Under the pieces are notes generated by a model, which saw only the letters and a program-made list of their open reading frames with translations, did not search any database and was not told the DNA's origin. A program made the translations under genes and the position numbers. From Pseudomonas fluorescens (lineage in GTDB: Bacteria; Pseudomonadota; Gammaproteobacteria; Pseudomonadales; Pseudomonadaceae), in NCBI RefSeq assembly GCF_900636825.1, contig NZ_LR134318.1:5875501-5939500 (forward strand): 64,000 nt of DNA, given 5' to 3'. Positions 44,545-53,325 of this stretch are shown here, in pieces (the first letter of the stretch is position 1; each line of letters opens with the position of its first letter).

Positions 44545-44623
44545 GTAGCTGCAAGCTTCTAGCTGCAAGCTGCAAGTTTGAGCAAAAGCGGCTTGTAGCT
44601 TGCCGCTTGTGGCTAATGGCTTT
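44545..44623. repeat. Inverted repeat of the CAAGC-TTCAAGC family (pstB-pstA gap)
   Basis: Arms 44545-44580 and 44588-44623 ('GTAGCTGCAAGCTTCTAGC' and 'GCGGCTTGTAGCTTGCCGC'). The right arm reaches into the pstA stop codon (44622-44624). Confidence 0.8.
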
Positions 44624-46292
44624 AGCTATCCAGTGCTTTGTATTTTTCGCGCAGGTGGTTGCGGATATACACCGCCGACAGGTTCAGGGTCGCGATCACC
44701 AGCACCAGCAGCAGCGCAGTGGCGTACACCAGCGGGCGGGCCGCTTCGACGTTCGGGCTCTGGAAGCCGACGTCATAGATGTGGAAGCCCAAGTGCATGA
44801 TCTTCTGGTCCAGGTGCAGGTACGGGTAGTTGCCGTCCACCGGCAGCGACGGCGCCAGCTTCACCACACCCACCAGCATCAGCGGCGCCACTTCACCGGC
44901 GGCACGAGCCACGGCGAGGATCATGCCGGTCATCATCGCCGGGCTGGCCATCGGAATAACAATCTTCCAAAGGGTTTCAGCCTTGGTCGCGCCGAGGGCC
45001 AACGAGCCTTCACGCACGGTACGTGGAATCCGCGCCAGACCTTCCTCGGTCGCCACAATCACCACCGGCACCGCCAGCAGCGCAAGGGTCAGAGACGCCC
45101 AGAGCAGACCAGGAGTACCGAAAGTCGGTGCCGGCAGCGCTTCCGGGAAGAACAAGCGGTCAACGGAACCACCGAGCACGTAAACGAAGAAACCCAGACC
45201 GAACACGCCGTAAACGATCGCCGGTACGCCGGCGAGGTTGTTCACCGCGATACGGATGATCCGCGTCAGGGTGTTCTGCTTGGCGTATTCACGCAGATAC
45301 ACCGCCGCCAGCACGCCGAACGGAGTCACGATCATCGCCATGATCAAGGTCATCATTACGGTGCCGAATATTGCCGGGAAAATCCCGCCTTCGGTGTTGG
45401 CTTCACGCGGGTCATCCGACAGGAATTCCCAGATCTTGCTGAAGTAGAAACCGACTTTGGTGAAGGTGCTCATCGCGTTCGGCTGGTAGGCGTGAACCAC
45501 CTTGCCCAGACCGATTTCAATCTCTTTGCCGTTGGCATCACGAGCGGTCAGCGCGTCGCGGTTGAACTGCGCATGCAGATCGGCCAGACGTGCTTCGATG
45601 TCCTGATAACGCGCATTCAGCTCGGCGCGCTCCGATTCCATGTCCGCTTGCGCGGTGGCGTCGAGTTTGCCTTCAAGTTCCAGCTTGCGGCCGTGCAGAC
45701 GGATGCGCTCCAGCCCTGCGTTGATTGCGCCGATGTCGGTTTTTTCCAGCGACTTCAGTTGTGCAGCGAGGCCGTTCACACGATCGATGCGTGCTTGCAG
45801 CTCAGGCCAGGCGGCCTCGCCTTCAGCGATGACCTTGCCGTCCTGTTTGACGTTGACCAGATAGCCGTAGAAGTTGCCCCACTCGCGACGCTCGATCGCC
45901 ATCAGCTCCGGCGGCGTGGTCTGTTTGGTCAGCCACTCGCCGACGATCCAAGTGAAGTCATTGCCGTTCAAGTCACGGTTGCCGACCTTGATCAGCTCGC
46001 GGGTCATGAATTCCGGGCCTTCGTCCGGCACCGGCAGACCGGCACTCTTCAGACGCGCGCGCGGCACTTCTTCTTTCTGCACCACTTCGCCGATCACCAG
46101 GTGATTGGCCTGGCCCGGTACGTCGTAGTGCGCATGCACTAGATCCGCCGGCCAGAAGTGACCGAGACCGCGCACGGCAATCACCGCCAACAGGCCAATG
46201 GTCATGATGACCGCAATGGACACCGCGCCACCGCTGATCCAGACCCCCGGGGCGCCGCTCTTGAACCATCCTTTCAGGGAGTTCTGTTTCAC
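44622..46292 (-). CDS. pstA: Phosphate ABC transporter permease PstA (extended form)
   Basis: 556 residues, about twice the E. coli length. One N-terminal membrane helix (about 20-42) is followed by a long periplasmic or coiled region (about 50-240, including 'AQLKSLEKTDIGAINAGLERIRLHGRK'-type helices; DUF3333-like). The normal permease core follows, with the EAA-type loop 'LALGATKAETLWKIVIPMA'. The extended form is usual in Pseudomonas. It pairs with the extended PstC encoded 16 nt upstream. Confidence 0.95.
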   Translation of the reverse strand: MKQNSLKGWFKSGAPGVWISGGAVSIAVIMTIGLLAVIAVRGLGHFWPADLVHAHYDVPGQANHLVIGEVVQKEEVPRARLKSAGLPVPDEGPEFMTRELIKVGNRDLNGNDFTWIVGEWLTKQTTPPELMAIERREWGNFYGYLVNVKQDGKVIAEGEAAWPELQARIDRVNGLAAQLKSLEKTDIGAINAGLERIRLHGRKLELEGKLDATAQADMESERAELNARYQDIEARLADLHAQFNRDALTARDANGKEIEIGLGKVVHAYQPNAMSTFTKVGFYFSKIWEFLSDDPREANTEGGIFPAIFGTVMMTLIMAMIVTPFGVLAAVYLREYAKQNTLTRIIRIAVNNLAGVPAIVYGVFGLGFFVYVLGGSVDRLFFPEALPAPTFGTPGLLWASLTLALLAVPVVIVATEEGLARIPRTVREGSLALGATKAETLWKIVIPMASPAMMTGMILAVARAAGEVAPLMLVGVVKLAPSLPVDGNYPYLHLDQKIMHLGFHIYDVGFQSPNVEAARPLVYATALLLVLVIATLNLSAVYIRNHLREKYKALDS

Positions 46293-46308
46293 AGACTTCT
46301 ACCTTTGC

Positions 46309-48594
46309 TTAAAGCGACGAGTATTTCTTGCGCAGACGCTGACGAATCAGTTCTGCCAGGGTGTTCATGACGAAGGTGAACAACAGCAGCACCAGCGCCG
46401 AGAGGAACAGCACGCGGTAGTGGCTGCCGCCGACTTCCGACTCGGGCATTTCCACCGCGACGTTGGCGGCCAGGGTGCGCAGGCCTTCGAACAGGTTCAT
46501 CTCCATGACCGGCGTGTTGCCGGTGGCCATCAGCACGATCATGGTTTCGCCGACCGCACGGCCCATGCCGATCATCAGCGCCGAGAAGATGCCCGGGCTG
46601 GCGGTGAGGATGACCACGCGGGTCATGGTCTGCCATGGCGTGGCACCGAGGGCCAGCGAACCGAGGGTCAGGCCGCGCGGCACGCTGAACACGGCGTCTT
46701 CGGCGATCGAATAGATGTTCGGGATCACCGCAAAGCCCATGGCCAGACCGACCACCAGAGCGTTGCGCTGGTCGTAGGTGATGCCCAGGTCGTGGGAGAT
46801 CCACATGCGCATGTCACCACCGAAGAACCAGTTCTCCAGGAACGGGCTCATGTACAGCGACAGCCAGCCCACAAACAGGATCACCGGAATCAGCAGCGCA
46901 CTTTCCCAGCCGTCCGGGACTTTCAGGCGGATCGATTCAGGCAGGCGGCTGAAGGTGAAACCGGCGACCAGGATGCCGATCGGCAAGAGCATCAGCAGAC
47001 TGAAGATGCCCGGCAGATGGCCTTCGACATACGGCGCCAAAAACAGACCGGCGAAGAAACCGAGGATCACCGTCGGCATCGCTTCCATTAATTCGATCAC
47101 CGGTTTGACCTTGCGGCGCATGCCCGGGGCCATGAAATACGCGGTGTAGATCGCCGCGGCAACGGCCAGTGGCGCGGCCAGCAACATGGCGTAGAACGCG
47201 GCTTTCAAGGTGCCGAACGTCAGCGGCGACAGGCTCAGTTTCGGTTCGAAATCGGTGTTGGCGGCGGTCGATTGCCAGACGTACTTAGGCTCGTCGTAGT
47301 TCTCGTACCAGACCTTGCTCCACAGCGCGCTCCACGATACTTCCGGGTGCGGGTTGTCGAGCAGCAGCGGTTGCAGCTTGCCGTCGGCTTCGACGATCAC
47401 GCGGTTGGCGCGCGGCGACAGGCCGAACAAGCCTTGGCCTTCAACCACCTGATCAACCAGCAAAGTGCGGTGCGCGGTGCTGTGGAACACGCCGAGCTTG
47501 CCGCTGGCATCCAGGGCCAGGAAGCCTTTGCGACGCTCTTCGGCGGCGATTTCGATGATCGGCGTGGTGCCCATCTGGAACGTCCGAATCTGCTTCAGAC
47601 GCTGTTCGCCATCCGGGTCGCGCGCCATGAACCATTGGGCCAGACCACCCTTGGAGTCACCGACGATAAGCGAGATGCCACCCACCAGTTGCGTAGTCGC
47701 GGTGACTTCCGCGTCGGCGTTGTCGAGCAACTTGTAGCGACCGTTGAGACTCTTGTCGCGCAGGCTGAACACATCGGCCTGGGCACGCCCGTTGACCACG
47801 TACAGCCACTGCTGGCGCGGGTCGACGAAGATGTTTTTCACCGGCTCGGTCATTTGCGGCAGATCGATACGCTTCTGCTCGTTGGTGACTTCGCCGGTCA
47901 TCATGTTTTCTTCGCTGGTCAGCGACAACACGTTGAGTTGCGAACCGGTGGAGCCGACCAGCATCAGGGTCGAATCGGTGGCGTTGAGGCTGACATGCTC
48001 CAGCGCGCCACCGCTTTCGTTCAGCGCAATCGCCGCCTCTCCATACGGATACTCGATGGCCGGGCTGATGGTTTTCTTGCCATCGGGGTAGCTGACTTTA
48101 TAGGTGTGACGGAACACCAGCGCCTGACCGTTGGACAAGCCCACGGCCACCAGCGGATGGCCCGGCTGGTCTTCGCCAATCGACGTTACCGTTGCGCCTG
48201 CCGGCAGTGGCAGATCGACCCGCTTGAGCTCAGCGCCACTGTCGATATCGAAGAACAGCGCCTGGCCCTTGTCGGATACGCGCATGGCCACCTGATTCTG
48301 CTCTTCCAGCGAGATCATCAGCGGCTTGCCGGCATCCTGCATCCAGGCCGGGGTGATCGAATCTTTCGAGGTCAGGTCGGCACCTTGAAACAATGGCGCA
48401 ACAACGTAGGCGAGGAAGAAAAAGATCAGGGTGATGGCTGCCAGCACCGCCAGGCCGCCGACGAGGACGTACCAACGGGTGAAGCGATCCTTGAGCGCGC
48501 GAATGCGACGCTTGCGTTGCAGCTCAGGCGTATTGAAATCAATGCGCTTGGGAGGGGAAGTCGTAGTCATTGGGGAATTGGCCAGATCATTCAT
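46309..48594 (-). CDS. pstC: Phosphate ABC transporter permease PstC (extended form)
   Basis: 761 residues from ATG 48594 (an AGGG site lies just upstream; GTG 48600 and ATG 48570 are alternatives). A membrane helix near 40-65 is followed by a roughly 380-residue periplasmic region with WD/beta-propeller-like blades ('QALFFDIDSGAELKRVDLPL', 'LMLVGSTGSQLNVLSL', 'QWLYVVNGRAQADVFSL'). The permease core then has the loop 'LALGATPWQTMTRVVI'. E. coli PstC has only the core. The added propeller is common in Pseudomonas and its role is unknown. Confidence 0.94.
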   Translation of the reverse strand: MNDLANSPMTTTSPPKRIDFNTPELQRKRRIRALKDRFTRWYVLVGGLAVLAAITLIFFFLAYVVAPLFQGADLTSKDSITPAWMQDAGKPLMISLEEQNQVAMRVSDKGQALFFDIDSGAELKRVDLPLPAGATVTSIGEDQPGHPLVAVGLSNGQALVFRHTYKVSYPDGKKTISPAIEYPYGEAAIALNESGGALEHVSLNATDSTLMLVGSTGSQLNVLSLTSEENMMTGEVTNEQKRIDLPQMTEPVKNIFVDPRQQWLYVVNGRAQADVFSLRDKSLNGRYKLLDNADAEVTATTQLVGGISLIVGDSKGGLAQWFMARDPDGEQRLKQIRTFQMGTTPIIEIAAEERRKGFLALDASGKLGVFHSTAHRTLLVDQVVEGQGLFGLSPRANRVIVEADGKLQPLLLDNPHPEVSWSALWSKVWYENYDEPKYVWQSTAANTDFEPKLSLSPLTFGTLKAAFYAMLLAAPLAVAAAIYTAYFMAPGMRRKVKPVIELMEAMPTVILGFFAGLFLAPYVEGHLPGIFSLLMLLPIGILVAGFTFSRLPESIRLKVPDGWESALLIPVILFVGWLSLYMSPFLENWFFGGDMRMWISHDLGITYDQRNALVVGLAMGFAVIPNIYSIAEDAVFSVPRGLTLGSLALGATPWQTMTRVVILTASPGIFSALMIGMGRAVGETMIVLMATGNTPVMEMNLFEGLRTLAANVAVEMPESEVGGSHYRVLFLSALVLLLFTFVMNTLAELIRQRLRKKYSSL

Positions 48595-48616
48595 GCGCAC
48601 ACCCTAGCGATCCTGT

Positions 48617-48645
48617 ATGACAGAAAGATGACAATGCAGTGACGC
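48617..48645 (-). promoter_or_regulatory. Triple-unit Pho box upstream of pstC
   Basis: On the minus strand GCGTCAC-TGCA-TTGTCAT-CTTT-CTGTCAT: three 7-base units each 4 bases apart. The second and third units match the PhoB site very closely. The last unit ends only 22 nt before the pstC ATG. Confidence 0.85.
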
Positions 48646-48754
48646 AGCAAATCCACCGCCAGCGGGACTGGAGGAGGAATCGAGAAATTCGAAGGTTCAC
48701 GTTGCCCTGTGAGGCCCGCATGGAACCTGCTGAAACAGAACCGTTTGAAACCTG

Positions 48755-48854
48755 TGTAGGAGCTGACGAGGGAACCGAGGCTGCGATCTTTTGATCTTGC
48801 GGTCAGAGGCCAGATCAAAAGATCGCAGCCTCGTTTCACTCGACAGCTCCTACA
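48755..48854. repeat. REP pair in inverted orientation (copy 4), pstC-pstS gap
   Basis: Here the TGTAGGAGCTG / CAGCTCCTACA ends face outward and the GCTGCGATCTTTTGATC / GATCAAAAGATCGCAGC parts face inward, the opposite of the other copies. It forms a long stem between the pstS 3' end and the pstC promoter, which may separate the two units. The full pstS-pstC gap (48646-48895) holds nothing else. Confidence 0.88.
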
Positions 48855-48895
48855 GGGGTTCCGGCAGATCCGGGGGTTAACCCGGATCTACTGGG

Positions 48896-49897
48896 TTACT
48901 TCTTTGCGACTTCTGCGCCGCCTTCTTGCAGACCCAGGTCAGCCAGTGCTTTGGCAGCAACCTTGGCTGGCAGCGGGATGTAACCGTCTTTCACCACCAC
49001 TTCCTGGCCCTGTTTCGACAGCACCAGCTTCACGAACTCGGCTTCCAGCGGGGCCAGAGGCTTGTTCGGGGCTTTGTTGACGTAAACGTAGAGGAAGCGC
49101 GACAGCGGGTATTTGCCGTTCAGGGCGTTTTCTTCGGTGTCTTCGATGAACTCCGAGCTGCCTTTCTTGGCCAATGGCACGGTTTTCACGCTGGCAGTCT
49201 TGTAGCCGATGCCCGAGTAACCGATACCGTTGAGCGAGGAGCTGATCGACTGCACCACCGACGCCGAACCTGGTTGTTCGTTGACGTTAGGCTTGTAGTC
49301 GCCTTTGCACAGGGCCTCTTCCTTGAAATAACCGTAGGTGCCGGAAACCGAGTTACGGCCGAACAGTTGCACTGGCTTGTTGGCCAGGTCGCCGGTCACG
49401 CCCAGGTCGCCCCAGGTTTTGACGTCGGCTTTGGCGCCGCACAGACGGGTCGACGAGAAGATCGCATCAACCTGTTCCATGGTCAGGTGCTGGATCGGGT
49501 TGTCCTTGTGTACGAATACAGCCAGGGCATCCACAGCCACCGGGATAGCGGTTGGCTTGTAGCCGTACTTCTGCTCGAAAGCAGCCAGTTCGGTGTCCTT
49601 CATCTTGCGGCTCATCGGGCCCAGGTTGGAGGTGCCTTCAGTCAGTGCCGGTGGCGCGGTAGCCGAACCTGCAGCCTGAATCTGGATGTTGACGTTCGGG
49701 TATTCTTTTTTGTAATTCTCGGCCCACAGGGTCATGAGGTTGGCCAGGGTATCGGAACCGACGCTGGACAGGTTGCCCGACACACCAGTGGTCTTGGTGT
49801 AGCTCGGGATAGCAGGGTCAACAGCGGCGAACGCGTTGGCAGTCGCAACGCCAGCAGCGACAAAAGTCATTGCCGCCATCAAACGCTTCAGTTTCAT
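48896..49897 (-). CDS. pstS: Phosphate-binding periplasmic protein PstS
   Basis: 333 residues with a Sec signal cleaved after 'NAFA' (about residue 25). Phosphate-site segments are visible: '[12 protein letters not shown]', '[21 protein letters not shown]' region and '[18 protein letters not shown]'. It delivers phosphate to PstC/PstA. Its own Pho box upstream and the REP stem downstream suggest it is transcribed as a unit in greater amount than the permease genes. Confidence 0.97.
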   Translation of the reverse strand: MKLKRLMAAMTFVAAGVATANAFAAVDPAIPSYTKTTGVSGNLSSVGSDTLANLMTLWAENYKKEYPNVNIQIQAAGSATAPPALTEGTSNLGPMSRKMKDTELAAFEQKYGYKPTAIPVAVDALAVFVHKDNPIQHLTMEQVDAIFSSTRLCGAKADVKTWGDLGVTGDLANKPVQLFGRNSVSGTYGYFKEEALCKGDYKPNVNEQPGSASVVQSISSSLNGIGYSGIGYKTASVKTVPLAKKGSSEFIEDTEENALNGKYPLSRFLYVYVNKAPNKPLAPLEAEFVKLVLSKQGQEVVVKDGYIPLPAKVAAKALADLGLQEGGAEVAKK

Positions 49898-49964
49898 GCC
49901 TTACTCCTAGCAGATAGGGTGTGTTAAGTCGGGGCCAAGTATCAGCAGGCCGTGTGAACACTCT

Positions 49965-49993
49965 ATGGCTGAAATATGACAATTGGATGAAAG
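49965..49993 (-). promoter_or_regulatory. Pho box upstream of pstS
   Basis: On the minus strand CTTTCAT-CCAA-TTGTCAT-ATTT-CAGCCAT: two strong units and a weaker third, all 4 bases apart. It lies about 70 nt before the pstS ATG. Confidence 0.88.
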
Positions 49994-50034
49994 GCCAGTA
50001 TCGCAATCAGTAAAAAAGAAGAAACCCTTACTGA

Positions 50035-50070
50035 GTTGACAAATCACTATCAGAAGATAGCCTTGTCAAC
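50035..50070. promoter_or_regulatory. Nested inverted repeat, likely operator of the XRE-PIN module
   Basis: Outer arms GTTGACAA (50035-50042) and TTGTCAAC (50063-50070) are perfect. An inner pair CTATC-AGAA-GATAG (50047-50060) is also perfect. The left outer arm contains TTGACA, a consensus -35 hexamer. The site ends 14 nt before the ATG of the HTH protein, so repression by its own product is likely. Confidence 0.65.
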
Positions 50071-50084
50071 CACGAGAGGTACCC

Positions 50085-51143
50085 ATGATAAACGACCGAA
50101 TTCGCCGTGCACGCCTGCAGAAAGGCCTCACCCTTGAGGCCTTGGCCGTTCAGCTTGGCGACATAACCAAACAAGCATTGAGCAAATATGAAAAAGGGCT
50201 GAGTACTCCGAACTCGACTCGCCTGCTGCAACTGTCCAAGGCTTTGCATGTCAGCCCGGAGTATTTTTTCCGCGCGGATGCAATACAGCTCGCGCCGTTG
50301 GAGTTTCGCAAACTGGCCAGGATGCCCAAGTATCGGCAGGCACAGGTGGAAGAGAAAATTCGCGAACACCTCGAGCGCTACATAGCGCTCGAAGAATGTT
50401 TCAATCCCACTGACATCTATACCCCGGCCACCCCCGCTCAGATGATCCCGGTTTCCTGCCTCGATGAAGCCGAGCAAGCTGCTGAAGAGCTTCGCCAGTT
50501 CTGGGGAATCGGCAGCGACCCGATAGCCAACCTGACCGAGCAACTGGAGGAGCACAGCATCAAGGTCGCGATGCTTCATGGACCGGATGATTTCGATGGC
50601 GCCTGTGCTGCCACCGGCAACGGGGAGCACGTGTTGATTGCATTGAATGCCGATCGTCCCGGAGAAAGAATCAGGTTTACTGCCGCTCACGAACTTGGTC
50701 ATTGGGTAATGGCATTACCTGAGAACATGCCCGAAAAGGATAAGGAGAATTGCTGCCATCGATTCGCCGGTGCTTTCCTCTACCCGGCAAAAAGCGTTAC
50801 CAGTGATTTCGGTAGCCATCCTCGGTCCAGAGTCCACCCACGGGAACTACTGATTGCCAAACGCCAATACGGCATTTCAATGCATGCAGCGCTCAGACGC
50901 CTGAAAGATCTGAAGCTGCTCAGTGAAAGCGGCTTCAAATCATTGACCATCCAGTTCAGTTCAAATGGCTGGCGCAAATCGGAACCTGAACCGCTGCCTT
51001 GCAAACCGCCACAACGATTCGAGTCGCTCGCATTCTGGGCTTTGGCCGAAGGGCTGATCACCAAGTCCAGAGCCGCTGAACTACTGCGCAAACCAGTGAG
51101 CGCATTGGACCCTAATTTCCTGGGTTCACTGGAGAATGCATGA
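50085..51143 (+). CDS. XRE-family HTH protein with ImmA/IrrE metallopeptidase domain
   Basis: 352 residues. An XRE helix-turn-helix (about 1-60; 'IRRARLQKGLTLEALAVQLG', 'KQALSKYEKGLSTPN') is followed by an ImmA/IrrE (COG2856) zinc-peptidase domain with HELGH at 202-206 and 'CCHRFAGAFLYP' further on. Proteins of this build bind their own promoter and cleave a repressor or antitoxin on a signal. The stop overlaps the PIN gene as ATGA. The nested repeat just upstream is the likely operator. Base composition is poorer in G and C than the flanking pst and MFS genes, which suggests acquisition. Confidence 0.9.
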   Translation: MINDRIRRARLQKGLTLEALAVQLGDITKQALSKYEKGLSTPNSTRLLQLSKALHVSPEYFFRADAIQLAPLEFRKLARMPKYRQAQVEEKIREHLERYIALEECFNPTDIYTPATPAQMIPVSCLDEAEQAAEELRQFWGIGSDPIANLTEQLEEHSIKVAMLHGPDDFDGACAATGNGEHVLIALNADRPGERIRFTAAHELGHWVMALPENMPEKDKENCCHRFAGAFLYPAKSVTSDFGSHPRSRVHPRELLIAKRQYGISMHAALRRLKDLKLLSESGFKSLTIQFSSNGWRKSEPEPLPCKPPQRFESLAFWALAEGLITKSRAAELLRKPVSALDPNFLGSLENA

Positions 51144-51631
51144 GTCTGATCTACATCAGCGATACGAATATCTGGATTGACTTCAGAAATGCCGGATTGC
51201 TGGAACAGATGTTCCACCTGCCTTTTACGCTTTGTTGCACTGACTTTGTAATGGAGGAGCTCGCAGATTTCCCTCATGAAGAATTGCTTGAGCGAGGATT
51301 GAACGTTGAGTCGTTCGACGAATCCGGAGTGATTAAACTTTTCGGATTGAAAATCGAGCACAACAATAGCTCACTGGCTGACGTGTCTTGCTACTTGCTC
51401 GCGCAGGAAACAGGCCGGCCGTCGTTGACCGGAGACGGCAAGCTACGCCGTCAGGCACAACGAGATGGACTCCAGGTGCACGGTGCGCTGTGGCTGCTGG
51501 ACTTGATGGTTGAACACCAAGTAATCGATGACCTGCATGCTGCGAATGCCTTGGCTCACATGCTTGAGCATGGAGCCAGACTACCAGCCGGCGAGTGCGA
51601 AGCGAGACTCGCGCGCTGGCGAGAGCCTTAG
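51140..51631 (+). CDS. PIN-domain protein, probable toxin partner
   Basis: 163 residues with a full set of PIN acidic residues: Asp8 in 'ISDTNIWIDF', Glu39/Glu40 in 'DFVMEELADF', Asp81 in 'LADVSCYLLAQE' and Asp99 in 'LTGDGKLRR'. PIN proteins are magnesium-dependent ribonucleases. It overlaps the XRE-peptidase gene by 4 nt. Pairing of a COG2856 protein with a PIN protein is known as a toxin-antitoxin-like arrangement, but the targets of this one cannot be read from sequence. The convergent MFS gene ends 18 nt away. Confidence 0.85.
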   Translation: MSLIYISDTNIWIDFRNAGLLEQMFHLPFTLCCTDFVMEELADFPHEELLERGLNVESFDESGVIKLFGLKIEHNNSSLADVSCYLLAQETGRPSLTGDGKLRRQAQRDGLQVHGALWLLDLMVEHQVIDDLHAANALAHMLEHGARLPAGECEARLARWREP

Positions 51632-51649
51632 GAAAACTGAAGTCCCGGC

Positions 51650-52948
51650 TTAGCGACCCTTCCTCCAAAGCCATGCACCCACCACAATCCCCATCCCGCA
51701 CAGCACCGCTACATAGTAAGCCGGGCCCATTGCGCTTTCCTTCAACAGCAGGCTCACCACCATCGGCGTCAAGCCACCGAAGATCGCGTACGCGACATTG
51801 TACGAAAACGACAACCCGCTGAAGCGCACCACTGGCGGGAATGCTTTGACCATCACGTAGGGGACCGCGCCGATAGTGCCGACCAGTAAACCGGTCAGCG
51901 CGTACAGCGGAAACAGCCAGTTCGGGTGATCGGCGAGGCTGTGGTAGAAGGTCCAGGAGCTGATCAGCAGCCCCAGACAACCGAACACGAACACACGGCC
52001 GGCGCCGAAGCGATCGGCCAGTGCACCGGCGCCGATGCAACCGAGGCTGAGGAATACGATCGCCAGACTGTTGGCTTGCAGCGCGGTGGTCGGCGAAAAG
52101 TGGTAGACCGTTTGCAGCACGGTCGGGGTCATCAGAATCACCACGACAACACCGGCCGACAGCAACCAGGTCAGCAGCATCGAGATGGCGATCGCACCGC
52201 GATGGTCACGCAGCACGGCGCGCAGCGGCACCTCTTCGGCCAGTGCCTTGCGCTGTTGCAACTCGGCGAACACCGGGGTTTCGTGCAGCCAGCGGCGCAG
52301 ATACACCGAGAACAGGCCGAACACACCGCCCAGCAGGAACGGGATCCGCCAGGCGTAATCCGACACTTCGGCTGGCGTATATATGCTGTTGATTGCCGTG
52401 GCGACCAGCGAGCCAAGCAGGATGCCGGCGGTCAAACCGCTGGTGAGCGTGCCACAGGCATAGCCGATATGTTTTTGCGGTACGTGTTCGGAAACGAAGA
52501 CCCAAGCCCCCGGCACTTCCCCGCCAATCGCCGCGCCCTGGATCACGCGCATCAGCAGCAACAGGATCGGCGCCCAGATGCCGATCTGCGCGTACGTCGG
52601 CAGCAGACCCATGATCAGGGTCGGCACGGCCATCATGAAAATGCTCAGGGTGAACATCTTCTTGCGCCCCAGCAGGTCGCCGAAGTGCGCCATGACGATG
52701 CCGCCCAAGGGACGCGCGAGATAGCCGGCGGCGAAGATGCCGAAGGTCTGCATCAACCGCAGCCACTCGGGCATGTCGGCCGGGAAGAACAGCTTGCCGA
52801 CCACCGTGGCGAAGAAAACGAAGATGATGAAATCGTAAAACTCCAGCGCGCCACCGAGGGCGGACAGCGACAAAGTCTTGTAGTCATTGCGGGTTAACGG
52901 TCGTGCGGGTTGCTCGGGCTGCGCGAGGCTCGAAGGCGCTGGGGTCAT
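51650..52948 (-). CDS. MFS transporter, metabolite:H+ symporter type
   Basis: 432 residues from ATG 52948; 32 codons of open frame further upstream have no support. About twelve membrane helices. 'GGALEFYDFIIFVFFA' in helix 1 and 'GHFGDLLGRKKMF'-like loop 2-3 (here 'AHFGDLLGRKKMFTLSIF') mark the MHS branch, which carries organic acids such as citrate, ketoglutarate or proline-like solutes. The substrate cannot be told. It stands alone between the XRE-PIN module and the thioesterase. Confidence 0.9.
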   Translation of the reverse strand: MTPAPSSLAQPEQPARPLTRNDYKTLSLSALGGALEFYDFIIFVFFATVVGKLFFPADMPEWLRLMQTFGIFAAGYLARPLGGIVMAHFGDLLGRKKMFTLSIFMMAVPTLIMGLLPTYAQIGIWAPILLLLMRVIQGAAIGGEVPGAWVFVSEHVPQKHIGYACGTLTSGLTAGILLGSLVATAINSIYTPAEVSDYAWRIPFLLGGVFGLFSVYLRRWLHETPVFAELQQRKALAEEVPLRAVLRDHRGAIAISMLLTWLLSAGVVVVILMTPTVLQTVYHFSPTTALQANSLAIVFLSLGCIGAGALADRFGAGRVFVFGCLGLLISSWTFYHSLADHPNWLFPLYALTGLLVGTIGAVPYVMVKAFPPVVRFSGLSFSYNVAYAIFGGLTPMVVSLLLKESAMGPAYYVAVLCGMGIVVGAWLWRKGR

Positions 52949-53325
52949 GGCAAGGGCTTCTCTTATAGTCGAATCTGTCGCCACAACAACGCTGGCGGTG
53001 GCTCGGACAGGTTCGGCACCATAGCAAATTGTTCGAAAAAGCACATAGAGGCGCGTAATTGACGGTCGAAATCAGAACCGGGTGGTCGTCGTGGAGTCTA
53101 TCGACCGATATACTCGCCCCCTGCGCAGGATTTGTAAGAGGTTGCTGTGCGAAAACGTTGTTGGCCCGTCCTTTGCTCGGGATTTAGCCTTTTTCGCAGA
53201 GTTTCCCTTTAGGCGCCTGATGGAAAACGTGACGAACGCAGTGTGTTCGGTGTTGAATCGTTTTTCTTGAAGACGGCTACCACCCGCAATACCCACGAAG
53301 AGTCACGGGTCAGAGGCCCCTCGGC
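52949..53325. other. Divergent spacer between the MFS and thioesterase genes
   Basis: 377 nt. A TATACT hexamer at 53109-53114 could be a -10 for the thioesterase gene but has no good -35 partner. Short open frames here lack family features and ribosome sites. No repeat or hairpin of note. Confidence 0.6.

Noticed and set aside
43659-46142. An 827-codon open frame on the plus strand
   Set aside because: Antisense to pstB and pstA, crossing their intergenic repeat; the translation is low-complexity with many His, Gln and Arg residues.
53082-53270. 62-codon open frame before the thioesterase gene
   Set aside because: No convincing ribosome site, and its start overlaps the possible promoter region; composition looks random.
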